Assembly: GCF_000829695.1 (NCBI RefSeq)
Contig: NZ_BBNN01000029.1
Span: 1-64,000, forward strand
DNA: 64,000 bases
Direction of reading: 5' to 3'
Source of the DNA: Streptomyces sp. NBRC 110035
GTDB lineage: Bacteria; Actinomycetota; Actinomycetes; Streptomycetales; Streptomycetaceae
Every line of letters starts with the position of its first letter. Positions within the stretch are counted from its first letter, which is position 1. Below, in pieces: positions 37,267 to 44,806 of this stretch. The position numbers were made by a program, and so were the translations under genes. Under the pieces are notes generated by a model. That model searched no databases. It had not been told where the DNA came from and saw nothing but the letters and a program-made list of their open reading frames with translations.

Positions 37267-37383
37267 GCGCCACAGTGTGCAGGTCCGGGCTGTGCGCCGT
37301 ACCGGTCCTCGGGAAATAGGAGCAGCGCTGTTGCCAAGCTGACACAAATTCCCGGGATGCGGCCTCGGCATAAGGTGGAGGCC

Positions 37384-37950
37384 ATGACAGATCAGGCCCC
37401 AGCCCCACTCACGGAGAGTCCCGGCATACCCGACATCCCGGGCAAGCCCGTCTCGGCGTCGCGGACGACCCTCAGCCACATCATGACCCACAGCGACACC
37501 AACCTCCTGGGTACGGTGCACGGCGGCGTGATCATGAAACTCGTCGACGACGCGGCGGGCGCGGTCGCCGGACGGCACTCCGGAGGGCCCGCCGTCACCG
37601 CGTCGATGGACGAGATGGCCTTCCTCGAACCGGTCCGGGTCGGCGACCTGGTCCACGTGAAGGCGCAGGTCAACTGGACCGGCCGGACGTCCATGGAGGT
37701 CGGCGTGCGGGTCCTGGCCGAGCGGTGGAACGAGTCCGCCCCGGCCACCCAGGTCGGCTCGGCCTATCTCGTCTTCGCGGCCGTCGACGCCGACGGCAAG
37801 CCCCGCCGCGTGCCCGAGGTGATACCGGAGAGCGAGCGGGACCGGCGCCGCAACCAGGAGGCCCAGATCCGCCGCACCCACCGCCTGGCCCGCCGCCGGG
37901 CGATCATGGAGCTGCGCGAGAAGCGGGCTGCGGACGGCATCGAGGACTGA
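37384..37950 (+). CDS. Acyl-CoA thioesterase, hotdog fold (YciA/BFIT type)
   Basis: A 188-residue cytosolic protein from ATG 37384, with GGTGGAGG just upstream. The hotdog domain (about 25-140) shows LSHIMTHSDTNLLGTVHGGVIMKLVDDAAGAVAGRH, with the catalytic Asp in the HGGxxxKLxDDAA helix, and MDEMAFLEPVRVGDLVHVKAQV. It hydrolyses acyl-CoA esters to free acid and CoA; chain-length preference cannot be read from sequence. A highly charged C-terminal helix (about 145-188) is extra to the family core. It is divergent from LCP gene 5 and convergent with LCP gene 6. Confidence 0.92.
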   Translation: MTDQAPAPLTESPGIPDIPGKPVSASRTTLSHIMTHSDTNLLGTVHGGVIMKLVDDAAGAVAGRHSGGPAVTASMDEMAFLEPVRVGDLVHVKAQVNWTGRTSMEVGVRVLAERWNESAPATQVGSAYLVFAAVDADGKPRRVPEVIPESERDRRRNQEAQIRRTHRLARRRAIMELREKRAADGIED

Positions 37951-37977
37951 CCTCACCCGTCCCCGCGCGCGGCGGGG

Positions 37978-39459
37978 CTACGAGCAGCCCACCTCGTCGC
38001 CCCGCACCACCCCGAACTCGTCCTTGCCGGGGTCCCGGGCCCGGACCTTGCGGACCTTCTCGAAGTCGCCGCCGGCGATCACCTTCAGTGTGGCGCCCTG
38101 ACCGTTCACCGCACGCAGCTCGCTGCCCGGCAGGGCGGCGGCGAGGGACTTCGCGGAGCGGTCCCAGCGCGGGTCGTAGGCGACGACGGTCCGCTCCACG
38201 GAGCGGTCCGCCGCGTTGACCGGGACGTTGGTGGTGCGGAAACCGGTGGCCGCGAGGGCCGCGTCCACGCGGCGGCCCAGGCCCTTCGTCTCCGTGCCGT
38301 TCTCGACCTGGACCCTGATCTGCCGGGGATCCACCGGGACGCGCCGCGCCGCGTCGGGCGACGACTGCGCGGAGAGCGGCTCGTCCTCGCGCAGCGCCCG
38401 GAAGATGTTCTCGGACTTCTCTGGGTCCCACTTCACCGTCGACCCGATGCCCTTGACCGTGCGGACCGCCGTGCCGAGCGGCACGGTGGTGAACTCCGAC
38501 GAGGCGGGCGAGAAGGTCCGCATCGCCCGCCCCAGGTCCAGCATCTCGTCGGTGCCGAAGCCCTTGTCCGCGCGGACCGAGCCGAGCACCGCGCGGGTCA
38601 CGTCCCGGAACTTCATCGGGTTCAGCAGGATCCCGGAGGACGTCGCCCGGTCCACCAGGGCCGCCATGAAGTGCTGCTGGCGCCTGATCCTGCCGAGGTC
38701 GGCCGCGCCGTCGACGTGCCGGGCGCGCACGTACTGCAGGGCCTCGCCGCCCTCGAGGGTGTGCCGGCCGGCGGGCAGGTCGAGACCGGTGTGGCTGTCC
38801 TTCAGGGGCTCGCTGGTGCACAGCTCGACGCCGCCGACCACGTCCACGGTCTTCATGAAGCTGGTGAAGTCGAGCTCCAGGTAGTGGTCGATCTTCACCC
38901 GCGTCATCTTCTCCACCGTGCGCACGGTCAGTTGCGGCCCGCCCTCCGCGTACGCCGCGTTGAGCTTGACGGGGTGCCCCTCGTGCTCCTCGCCGCTCAC
39001 CTGGTCGGTGTGTGCGGGCGTCATGGCGTACGAGTCGCGCGGCAGGCTGACGACGCTGGCACGCTCCCGGTCCTCCGAGATGTGCACGATCATGATCGTG
39101 TCGGTGCAGTTGCAGGGCGACCCGCCGAGCCGGTACTTCCGCCGTTCCCGGGCCCCGAGTTCCTCGCGTCCGTCGGTGCCGACGAGCAGGATGTTCGTGC
39201 CGTGCCCCGCCTCGGGGCGGTTCTTCATGTCCCGGAACGGGTCGACCCGGTCGATTCCCGCGTCGAGGCTGCTGACCACCGCGTGTCCGATCCCGGCGGA
39301 GGCGAGCACCAGGACCGACAGCGTGGTCACCGCCCGCCCGCCCCGGCGCGGCCTCCGGCGCCCCGGTGGTTTCGGGCCGCCTTCCCGTGGCGGCTGCGGT
39401 CGGCGCTGCGGCGCGGTGCGGGGCCGGGGGGACCGTGACGACGCGGGCAAGGGGGACAC
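37978..39459 (-). CDS. LCP family wall-glycopolymer transferase 6
   Basis: About 493 residues if started at GTG 39459 (VSPLPASSRSP), which follows CCGGAG closely; GTG 39552 is an alternative. A Pro/Arg-rich N-terminus, a membrane helix (TTLSVLVLASAGIGHAVV) and an LCP domain follow: TNILLVGTDGREELG, VVSLPRDSYAMTP, VKLNAAYAEGGPQLTVRTVEKMT, ELDFTSFMKTVDVVGGVELCT and ALQYVRARHVDGAADLGRI. A C-terminal LytR_C domain (IRVQVENGTETKGLGRRVDAALA) ends in GDEVGCS. Sixth LCP gene within 11.4 kb. It is divergent from the GT2 gene, suggesting a shared promoter region. Confidence 0.9.
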   Translation of the reverse strand: MSPLPASSRSPRPRTAPQRRPQPPREGGPKPPGRRRPRRGGRAVTTLSVLVLASAGIGHAVVSSLDAGIDRVDPFRDMKNRPEAGHGTNILLVGTDGREELGARERRKYRLGGSPCNCTDTIMIVHISEDRERASVVSLPRDSYAMTPAHTDQVSGEEHEGHPVKLNAAYAEGGPQLTVRTVEKMTRVKIDHYLELDFTSFMKTVDVVGGVELCTSEPLKDSHTGLDLPAGRHTLEGGEALQYVRARHVDGAADLGRIRRQQHFMAALVDRATSSGILLNPMKFRDVTRAVLGSVRADKGFGTDEMLDLGRAMRTFSPASSEFTTVPLGTAVRTVKGIGSTVKWDPEKSENIFRALREDEPLSAQSSPDAARRVPVDPRQIRVQVENGTETKGLGRRVDAALAATGFRTTNVPVNAADRSVERTVVAYDPRWDRSAKSLAAALPGSELRAVNGQGATLKVIAGGDFEKVRKVRARDPGKDEFGVVRGDEVGCS

Positions 39460-39637
39460 CTCCGGACGAGGGCCGCACGGGGGATGCGGGCGGGGCGCGG
39501 GGGCGTACGGAACATACGGGACATAAAGGGCCGTACGCGGGACCCTGAGCACCGTAGGCCGATACGATCTGCGGCCCGGCGCAGCCGCACCCGGCGCGCG
39601 CGGCTCTGTCCCCCGTTCGCGGTAACGTGAGGCTCCT

Positions 39638-40690
39638 ATGAACGCCAATCCCGACGTGCGGCTCCCCGCCGTTTCCGTGATCATGCCCGTGCTCAACGAG
39701 GAACGGCACCTGCGTGGCGCCGTCCGCGCGATCCTCGCCCAGGAGTACGCCGGCGAGATGGAGGTCGTGATCGCCCTCGGTCCCTCCACGGACCGCACGG
39801 ACGAGATCGCCGCCGAGCTCGTGGCCGAGGACCCGCGGGTGCACACCGTGCCCAACCCCACCGGCCGCACCCCGGCCGCCCTCAACGCGGCGATCGGGGC
39901 CTCACGCCATCCGGTGGTGGTCCGCGTCGACGGACACGGCATCCTCTCGCCGGGTTACATCGCCACCGCGGTACGCCTCCTGGAGGATACCGGCGCGCAG
40001 AACGTCGGCGGCATCATGCACGCCGAGGGCGAGAACGACTGGGAGCACGCGGTCGCGGCCGCGATGACGTCCCGGATAGGTGTCGGCAACGCGGCCTTCC
40101 ACACCGGCGGCACGGCCGGCGAGGCCGAGACCGTCTACCTCGGGGTGTTCCGGCGCGAGGCGCTGGAGCGGCAGGGCGGCTACAACGTGGAGTTCGTCCG
40201 CGCCCAGGACTGGGAACTGAACTTCCGCATCCGCGAGGCCGGCGGACTGATCTGGTTCTCGCCGGAGCTGAAGGTGTCGTACCGGCCCCGGCCGAGCATC
40301 CGGGCGCTGGCCAAGCAGTACAAGGACTACGGCCGTTGGCGGCACGTCGTCGCCCGCTACCACTCGGGTTCCATCAACCTGCGCTACCTGGCCCCGCCGG
40401 CCGCGGTGTGCGCGATCGCGGCCGGGATCCTGGCCGGCTCCCTGCTCACCCCGTGGGGCTTCGTCGTGCCCGGCGGCTACCTCGCGGCGATCGTGCTCGG
40501 CTCGGTACCGGCGGGCAGGGGGCTGCCGCCGAAGGCACGCCTGCAGATCCCGGTGGCGCTGGCCACCATGCACATGTCCTGGGGCTGGGGCTTCCTGACC
40601 AGCCCGCGCTCCCTCGCGAAGAAGGTCATCGCCTCCCGCCGCCCCGCGGTCCACGCGGACACGGACCCGGACGCGGACGCCCCGGCATGA
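39638..40690 (+). CDS. Glycosyltransferase family 2 with C-terminal membrane helices
   Basis: A 350-residue protein from ATG 39638. It has a GT-A fold with SVIMPVLNEERHLRGAV, VIALGPSTDRTDEI, the metal-binding VVRVDGHGILSPGY (DxH in place of DxD), and the acceptor-side RAQDWELNFRIREAGG (the EDxD-like QDWEL). Two hydrophobic segments (about 248-290) follow, as in succinoglycan/rhamnosyl-type transferases (ExoA-like). It is probably a polymer-building enzyme on the cytoplasmic face of the membrane, fitting its place beside LCP genes and UGD. A perfect 46-bp palindrome follows immediately. Confidence 0.92.
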   Translation: MNANPDVRLPAVSVIMPVLNEERHLRGAVRAILAQEYAGEMEVVIALGPSTDRTDEIAAELVAEDPRVHTVPNPTGRTPAALNAAIGASRHPVVVRVDGHGILSPGYIATAVRLLEDTGAQNVGGIMHAEGENDWEHAVAAAMTSRIGVGNAAFHTGGTAGEAETVYLGVFRREALERQGGYNVEFVRAQDWELNFRIREAGGLIWFSPELKVSYRPRPSIRALAKQYKDYGRWRHVVARYHSGSINLRYLAPPAAVCAIAAGILAGSLLTPWGFVVPGGYLAAIVLGSVPAGRGLPPKARLQIPVALATMHMSWGWGFLTSPRSLAKKVIASRRPAVHADTDPDADAPA

Positions 40691-40736
40691 CGCGCGGAGG
40701 GCGCCCGGGTACGCGTACCCGGGCGCCCTCCGCGCG
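40691..40736. terminator. Bidirectional terminator, perfect 46-bp palindrome
   Basis: The half-site 40691-40713 is the exact reverse complement of 40714-40736, so the whole 46 bp folds on itself with only the minimal loop. It begins at the base after the GT2 stop and lies 23 bp past the convergent acyl-CoA dehydrogenase stop, so it can terminate both genes. Confidence 0.9.
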
Positions 40737-40759
40737 TCCGTGCGCCGGAGTCGCCGGGG

Positions 40760-41917
40760 TTACGGCAGGTTCCTGGCCATCACGATCCGCTGGACCTGGT
40801 TCGTGCCCTCGTAGATCTGGGTGATCTTCGCGTCGCGCATCATGCGCTCGACCGGGTAGTCGCGGGTGTAGCCGTAGCCGCCGAGGAGCTGGACGGCGTC
40901 CGTGGTGACCTCCATGGCCACGTCGGAGGCGAAGCACTTGGCGGCGGCGCCCTGGAAGGTGAGGTCGGCATCGCCGCGCTCGGACTTCGCCGCGGCGGCG
41001 TAGGTGAGCTGGCGGGCGGCCTCGATCTTCATGGCCATGTCGGCGAGCATGAACTGGACGCCCTGGAAGTCGGCGATCGGCTTGCCGAACTGCTTGCGCT
41101 CCCGGACGTAGCCCTTGGCGTAGTCGAGGGCGCCCTGGGCGATGCCGAGGGCCTGGGCGGCGATGGTGATGCGGGTGTGGTCGAGGGTCTGCATCGCGGT
41201 GGCGAAGCCGGTGCCCTCCTCCCCGATCATGCGGTCCGCCGGGATGCGGACGTCGTCCAGGTAGACCTCGCGGGTCGGGGAGCCCTTGATGCCGAGCTTC
41301 TTCTCGGGGGCGCCGAAGGAGACGCCCTCGTCGGACTTCTCGACGACGAAGGCGGAGATGCCCTTGGAGCGCTTGGCGGGATCGGTGACCGCCATGACCG
41401 TGTAGTACTCGGACTCGCCGGCGTTGGTGATCCAGCGCTTCACGCCGTTGAGGACGTAGGTGTCGCCGTCGCGGACCGCCCTGGTCTTCATGCCGGCCGC
41501 GTCCGAGCCGGCGTCCGGCTCGGAGAGGCAGTACGAGAACATGCCCTCGCCCTTGGCGAGCGGGGTCATGTACTTCTTCTTCAGCGCCTCGGAGCCGGAG
41601 AGGATCACCGGGAGGGAGCCGAGCTTGTTCACGGCGGGGATGAGGGAGGAGGACGCGCAGACGCGGGCCACCTCCTCGATCACGATGACGGTGGCGAGCG
41701 CGTCGGCGCCCGCGCCGCCGTACTCCTCGGGCACGTGGACGGCGTGCAGGTCGCCTCCGAGGAGCGCGGCGAGCGCCTCCTGCGGGAAGCGCGCCTCCTC
41801 GTCCACCGCTGCGGCGTACGGCGCGATCTTCGCCTCGGCCAGCGAGCGGACGGCGTCGCGGAGCATGTCGTGCTCCTCGGACGGGCGGTACAGGTCGAAA
41901 TCAGCCGATCCGGCCAA
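40760..41917 (-). CDS. Acyl-CoA dehydrogenase
   Basis: FAD-dependent alpha,beta-dehydrogenation of acyl-CoA in fatty-acid or branched-chain degradation. It has 385 residues from TTG 41917 (MAGSADFDLYRP), with GGAGTGAGAGA upstream; no in-frame ATG or GTG fits better. Family signatures are YCLSEPDAGSDAAGMKT, RWITNAGESEYYTVMA, the FAD-contact QLLGGYGYTRDYPVERMMRDAKI and the catalytic Glu in IYEGTNQVQRIVMAR. It is the FadE25-like enzyme that, as I recall, sits near purE-purK in mycobacteria as well. An AT-rich promoter region lies upstream (41985-42025). Confidence 0.95.
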   Translation of the reverse strand: MAGSADFDLYRPSEEHDMLRDAVRSLAEAKIAPYAAAVDEEARFPQEALAALLGGDLHAVHVPEEYGGAGADALATVIVIEEVARVCASSSLIPAVNKLGSLPVILSGSEALKKKYMTPLAKGEGMFSYCLSEPDAGSDAAGMKTRAVRDGDTYVLNGVKRWITNAGESEYYTVMAVTDPAKRSKGISAFVVEKSDEGVSFGAPEKKLGIKGSPTREVYLDDVRIPADRMIGEEGTGFATAMQTLDHTRITIAAQALGIAQGALDYAKGYVRERKQFGKPIADFQGVQFMLADMAMKIEAARQLTYAAAAKSERGDADLTFQGAAAKCFASDVAMEVTTDAVQLLGGYGYTRDYPVERMMRDAKITQIYEGTNQVQRIVMARNLP

Positions 41918-41984
41918 GGTCTCTCACTCCAAAGACGACGAGGTGCGACGTGGTACGGCGTGGTGCGAAGAAGGGCGACGCCCC

Positions 41985-42025
41985 GATGACGCTAACTACT
42001 GTTAAGTAACTCCTATTTTAGAACT
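41985..42025 (-). promoter_or_regulatory. AT-rich divergent promoter/operator candidate (acyl-CoA dehydrogenase / ugd)
   Basis: A 40-bp AT-rich island between divergent genes. On the minus strand it contains GTTACTTAAC (inverted GTTA/TAAC) followed closely by GTTAG. It could carry a repressor site for the fatty-acid gene, for example for a TetR- or FadR-type regulator. No clear -35/-10 pair was found. Confidence 0.35.
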
Positions 42026-42177
42026 CCCGCCCCCGCGGCAGCACGTGAGTTTGGTGACAGGCGGGACGACTCCGGGGCCGCAATGGGCGGTAACGGGCGG
42101 GATCGCCTCGTGCGGCGCGCCCGGCGGCACCGGATATGCTCAGCCCGCACTGGCTTCCGTACACCCCTGGAGCACGC

Positions 42178-43521
42178 ATGGCCCTCAAGATCACCGTGAT
42201 CGGCACCGGTTATCTCGGTGCGACCCACGCGGCGGCCATGGCGGAGCTCGGGTTCGAGGTGCTGGGCCTCGATGTCGTCCCGGAGAAGATCGACATGCTC
42301 CGGCGGGGCGAGGTCCCGATGTACGAGCCGGGGCTCGAGGAGCTGCTGCGCCGGCACGTGGCCGGGATCGAGGGGTCCACCGGCCGGCTGCGGTTCACCA
42401 TGGACTGGGCCGAGGTCGGCGCGTTCGGCGACATCCACTTCGTCTGCGTGAACACTCCGCAGCGGCACGGTGAGTACGCCTGCGACATGTCGTACGTCGA
42501 CTCCGCGATCGCCTCGCTGGCTCCGCACCTCACCGGTCCCGCGCTGGTCGTCGGCAAGTCGACGGTGCCCGTGGGCTCGGCCGACCGTCTGGCGGCCTAC
42601 CTGGCCGGGCACGCGCCGGCCGGTGAGGACGCCGAGCTGGCCTGGAACCCGGAGTTCCTGCGCGAGGGCTTCGCCGTCCAGGACACGCTGCACCCGGACC
42701 GGGTCGTGGTGGGCGTCAGGAGCGAGCGGGCCGAGAAGCTGCTGCGGGAGGTGTACGCCACGCCGGTCGCCGAGGGCACCCCGTTCGTGGTGACCGACTT
42801 CCCGACCGCGGAGCTGGTGAAGACCTCCGCGAACTCCTTCCTCGCCACCAAGATCTCCTTCATCAACGCCATGGCCGAGCTGTGCGAGGCCACCGGCGCC
42901 GACGTGGCCAAGCTGGCGGAGGCCATCGGCCACGACGACCGCATCGGCCCGAAGTACCTGCGCGCCGGGATCGGCTTCGGCGGCGGGTGCCTGCCGAAGG
43001 ACATCCGGGCGTTCATGGCGCGCGCCGGCGAGCTGGGCGCGGACCAGGCGCTGACCTTCCTGCGGGAGATCGACTCGATCAACATGCGCCAGCGCGGCCG
43101 CATGGTGGAGCTGACCCGGCAGGCGCTGGGCGACGGGGCGTTCCTGGGCAAGCGGGTCGCGGTCCTCGGCGCCACCTTCAAGCCGGACTCGGACGACGTA
43201 CGGGACTCCCCGGCGCTGAACGTCGCGGGCCAGATACACCTCCAGGGCGGCCAGGTCACCGTGTACGACCCGAAGGGCATGGACAACGCCCGGCGCCTCT
43301 TCCCCACCCTCGGGTACGCGGACTCGGCACTCGACGCGGTGCGGGGCGCGGACGTGGTGCTGCATCTGACGGAGTGGCGGGAGTTCCGCGAGCTGGACCC
43401 GGCGGCGCTGGGCGAGGTCGCGGCCCGGCGGCTGGTCCTGGACGGGCGCAACGCGCTCGACGCCGAGGCGTGGCGCCGGGCCGGATGGCGCTACCGCGCG
43501 ATGGGACGCCCCACCGCCTGA
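42178..43521 (+). CDS. ugd: UDP-glucose 6-dehydrogenase
   Basis: Oxidises UDP-glucose to UDP-glucuronate with two NAD+, supplying uronic acids for polysaccharides. It has 447 residues; ATG 42178 (MALKITVIGTGYLG) has GGAG 7 nt upstream. The N-terminal Rossmann motif is GTGYLGATHAAAMAELG; the catalytic segment GIGFGGGCLPKDIRAF has the nucleophilic Cys; the central helix carries SANSFLATKISFINAMAELCE; and the C-terminal domain has VLGATFKPDSDDVRDSPAL. Upstream start codons in the same frame lack a Shine-Dalgarno. It fits with the neighbouring glycosyltransferases. A perfect hairpin follows. Confidence 0.96.
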   Translation: MALKITVIGTGYLGATHAAAMAELGFEVLGLDVVPEKIDMLRRGEVPMYEPGLEELLRRHVAGIEGSTGRLRFTMDWAEVGAFGDIHFVCVNTPQRHGEYACDMSYVDSAIASLAPHLTGPALVVGKSTVPVGSADRLAAYLAGHAPAGEDAELAWNPEFLREGFAVQDTLHPDRVVVGVRSERAEKLLREVYATPVAEGTPFVVTDFPTAELVKTSANSFLATKISFINAMAELCEATGADVAKLAEAIGHDDRIGPKYLRAGIGFGGGCLPKDIRAFMARAGELGADQALTFLREIDSINMRQRGRMVELTRQALGDGAFLGKRVAVLGATFKPDSDDVRDSPALNVAGQIHLQGGQVTVYDPKGMDNARRLFPTLGYADSALDAVRGADVVLHLTEWREFRELDPAALGEVAARRLVLDGRNALDAEAWRRAGWRYRAMGRPTA

Positions 43522-43533
43522 CGGAACGGGTGA

Positions 43534-43570
43534 CGCCGGTTCGGCCGAGGCTCAGTCGGCCGAACCGGCG
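43534..43570. terminator. Bidirectional hairpin terminator between ugd and the CGNR gene
   Basis: CGCCGGTTCGGCCGA (43534-43548) and TCGGCCGAACCGGCG (43556-43570) form a perfect 15-bp stem with a 7-nt loop, 12 nt past the ugd stop and between convergent genes. Confidence 0.85.
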
Positions 43571-43653
43571 TCTGCCTGCATTCTGCACCACGGGACGGGT
43601 CCGGTGGTGCCGCTGTGACGCCTACGACTTTCCGGCTCCGGGTTCGACTACGG

Positions 43654-44205
43654 CTACGACTCCGGGTTCGGCTCCGGCTGTGGGTTCGGCTGCGGGCGCT
43701 TCGAGCGGTAGCGGCGCATCTTGGCACGGGCGCCGCACACCTGCATGGAGCACCAGCGGCCGCGTCCCGCGGGGCTGCGGTCGTAGTACGCCCAGTGGCA
43801 GTCGGCGGCCTCGCAGGCCTTGAGCCTGATCCACGTACCCGCGGCGACCGCCTCCGCCACGGCAGCCGCGACCCGGGAGAGCAGGTGCCCCCCGTCGACG
43901 GGTGCGAGGGCGGCGGAGCCGTCCGCCGGGTCGACGGTGACCACCAGCGGGGCCTTCGCGAGCAGTGCGCCGAGCGGGACGACCGCGCGGTGCGGCGGAT
44001 GGCCGGCGTGGGCGAGCAGGGCCGCGCGCAGCGCCTCGCGCAGGGTGCGCGCCGACTCGACGCCGGCCGCGTCGCCTTCCGGAAGCCCGAAGCGGGAGCG
44101 GCCGTCCACCGTGTCCAGCGCGTCGGCACCCGACTCGAGGTCGAGCGTGTTGACCAGGTCCTGGACCAGGGCCAGTCCCCCGGGCGCAGCCGATCTCTCA
44201 CTCAT
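43654..44205 (-). CDS. CGNR zinc-finger (ABATE domain) transcriptional regulator-like protein
   Basis: A 183-residue protein from ATG 44205 (MSERSAAPGG). The N-terminal ABATE domain (about 10-125, LVQDLVNTLDLESG...LREALRAALLAHAG) is followed by a C-terminal CGNR zinc finger (about 128-170) with CEAADCHWAYYDRSPAGRGRWCSMQVCGARAKMRRY: four Cys and the CGxR motif. Such proteins are presumed stress-related DNA-binding regulators. The final ~15 residues are a Pro/Asn/Gln/Glu repeat (QPNPQPEPNPES). It is divergent from the VOC gene, which may be its target. Confidence 0.9.
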   Translation of the reverse strand: MSERSAAPGGLALVQDLVNTLDLESGADALDTVDGRSRFGLPEGDAAGVESARTLREALRAALLAHAGHPPHRAVVPLGALLAKAPLVVTVDPADGSAALAPVDGGHLLSRVAAAVAEAVAAGTWIRLKACEAADCHWAYYDRSPAGRGRWCSMQVCGARAKMRRYRSKRPQPNPQPEPNPES

Positions 44206-44344
44206 GTCCGGACGGTACCTCTCGCGTTCTGCGTTTCCCCTTGCGACGTTACCCCCCATGCGGCAGCATGCAGTAACGGTTACCTGTTACCGGTTCCTGG
44301 CGGTAACCGGGAGAGTGGGAGATCAGGGACCCGAGGAGGAAGTC

Positions 44345-44704
44345 ATGCCTGTTGCCAAGGTGGGTGCCGTCGTCCTGGACTGCGTCGATCCGCGTGCGCT
44401 GGCCGGTTTCTACGCCGGACTGGTGGGCGGCACGGTCGAGGACCAGGGCCGCTGGGTGGACCTCCGGGTGCCCGGCGGGCCGGCGCTCGCGTTCCAGGAG
44501 GCCTCTGGACACGTACCGCCGCGCTGGCCTGCGCCGGACCACTCGCAGCAGTTCCACCTGGACCTGACCGTCGAGGACCTGGACGCCGCCGAGAAGGAGG
44601 CGCTGGCGCTCGGCGCGAAGCCGCTGGACGCCGAGGACCGCTCGCGGAGCTTCCGGGTGTACGCGGACCCGGCGGGTCACCCCTTCTGTCTGTGCGCCGG
44701 CTGA
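44345..44704 (+). CDS. VOC family protein (glyoxalase/bleomycin-resistance fold)
   Basis: A 119-residue protein from ATG 44345 with a strong GGAGGAAG upstream. Two beta-alpha-beta-beta-beta halves are visible: VGAVVLDCVDPRALAGFYAGLVGGTVED, then FHLDLTVEDLDAAEKEALALGAKPLD and FRVYADPAGHPFCLC. The expected metal-site His in the second half (FHLDL) and in GHPFCLC are present. Substrate unknown; members include glyoxalases, dioxygenases and antibiotic-binding proteins. It is divergent from the CGNR regulator. Immediately downstream, in the same frame, is a second copy of its C-terminal tail. Confidence 0.9.
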   Translation: MPVAKVGAVVLDCVDPRALAGFYAGLVGGTVEDQGRWVDLRVPGGPALAFQEASGHVPPRWPAPDHSQQFHLDLTVEDLDAAEKEALALGAKPLDAEDRSRSFRVYADPAGHPFCLCAG

Positions 44705-44731
44705 CACCGGGAGGACGACGGGAAGAAGGGC

Positions 44732-44785
44732 TTTCGGGCGTACGCCGGTCCGGCAGGGCATCCGTTCGGCCTCTGCCGGACCGGG
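44732..44785 (+). pseudogene. Remnant of a second VOC gene 3' end
   Basis: Eighteen codons here read FRAYAGPAGHPFGLCRTG, aligning with the end of the VOC gene (FRVYADPAGHPFCLCAG, 44651-44701). They lie 27 bp past its stop and in the same reading frame. No start codon or rest of a gene precedes them. This looks like what is left of a tandem-duplicated VOC gene after deletion. Confidence 0.7.
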
Positions 44786-44806
44786 CAGCCGTGGCGCCGG
44801 CCTGTC

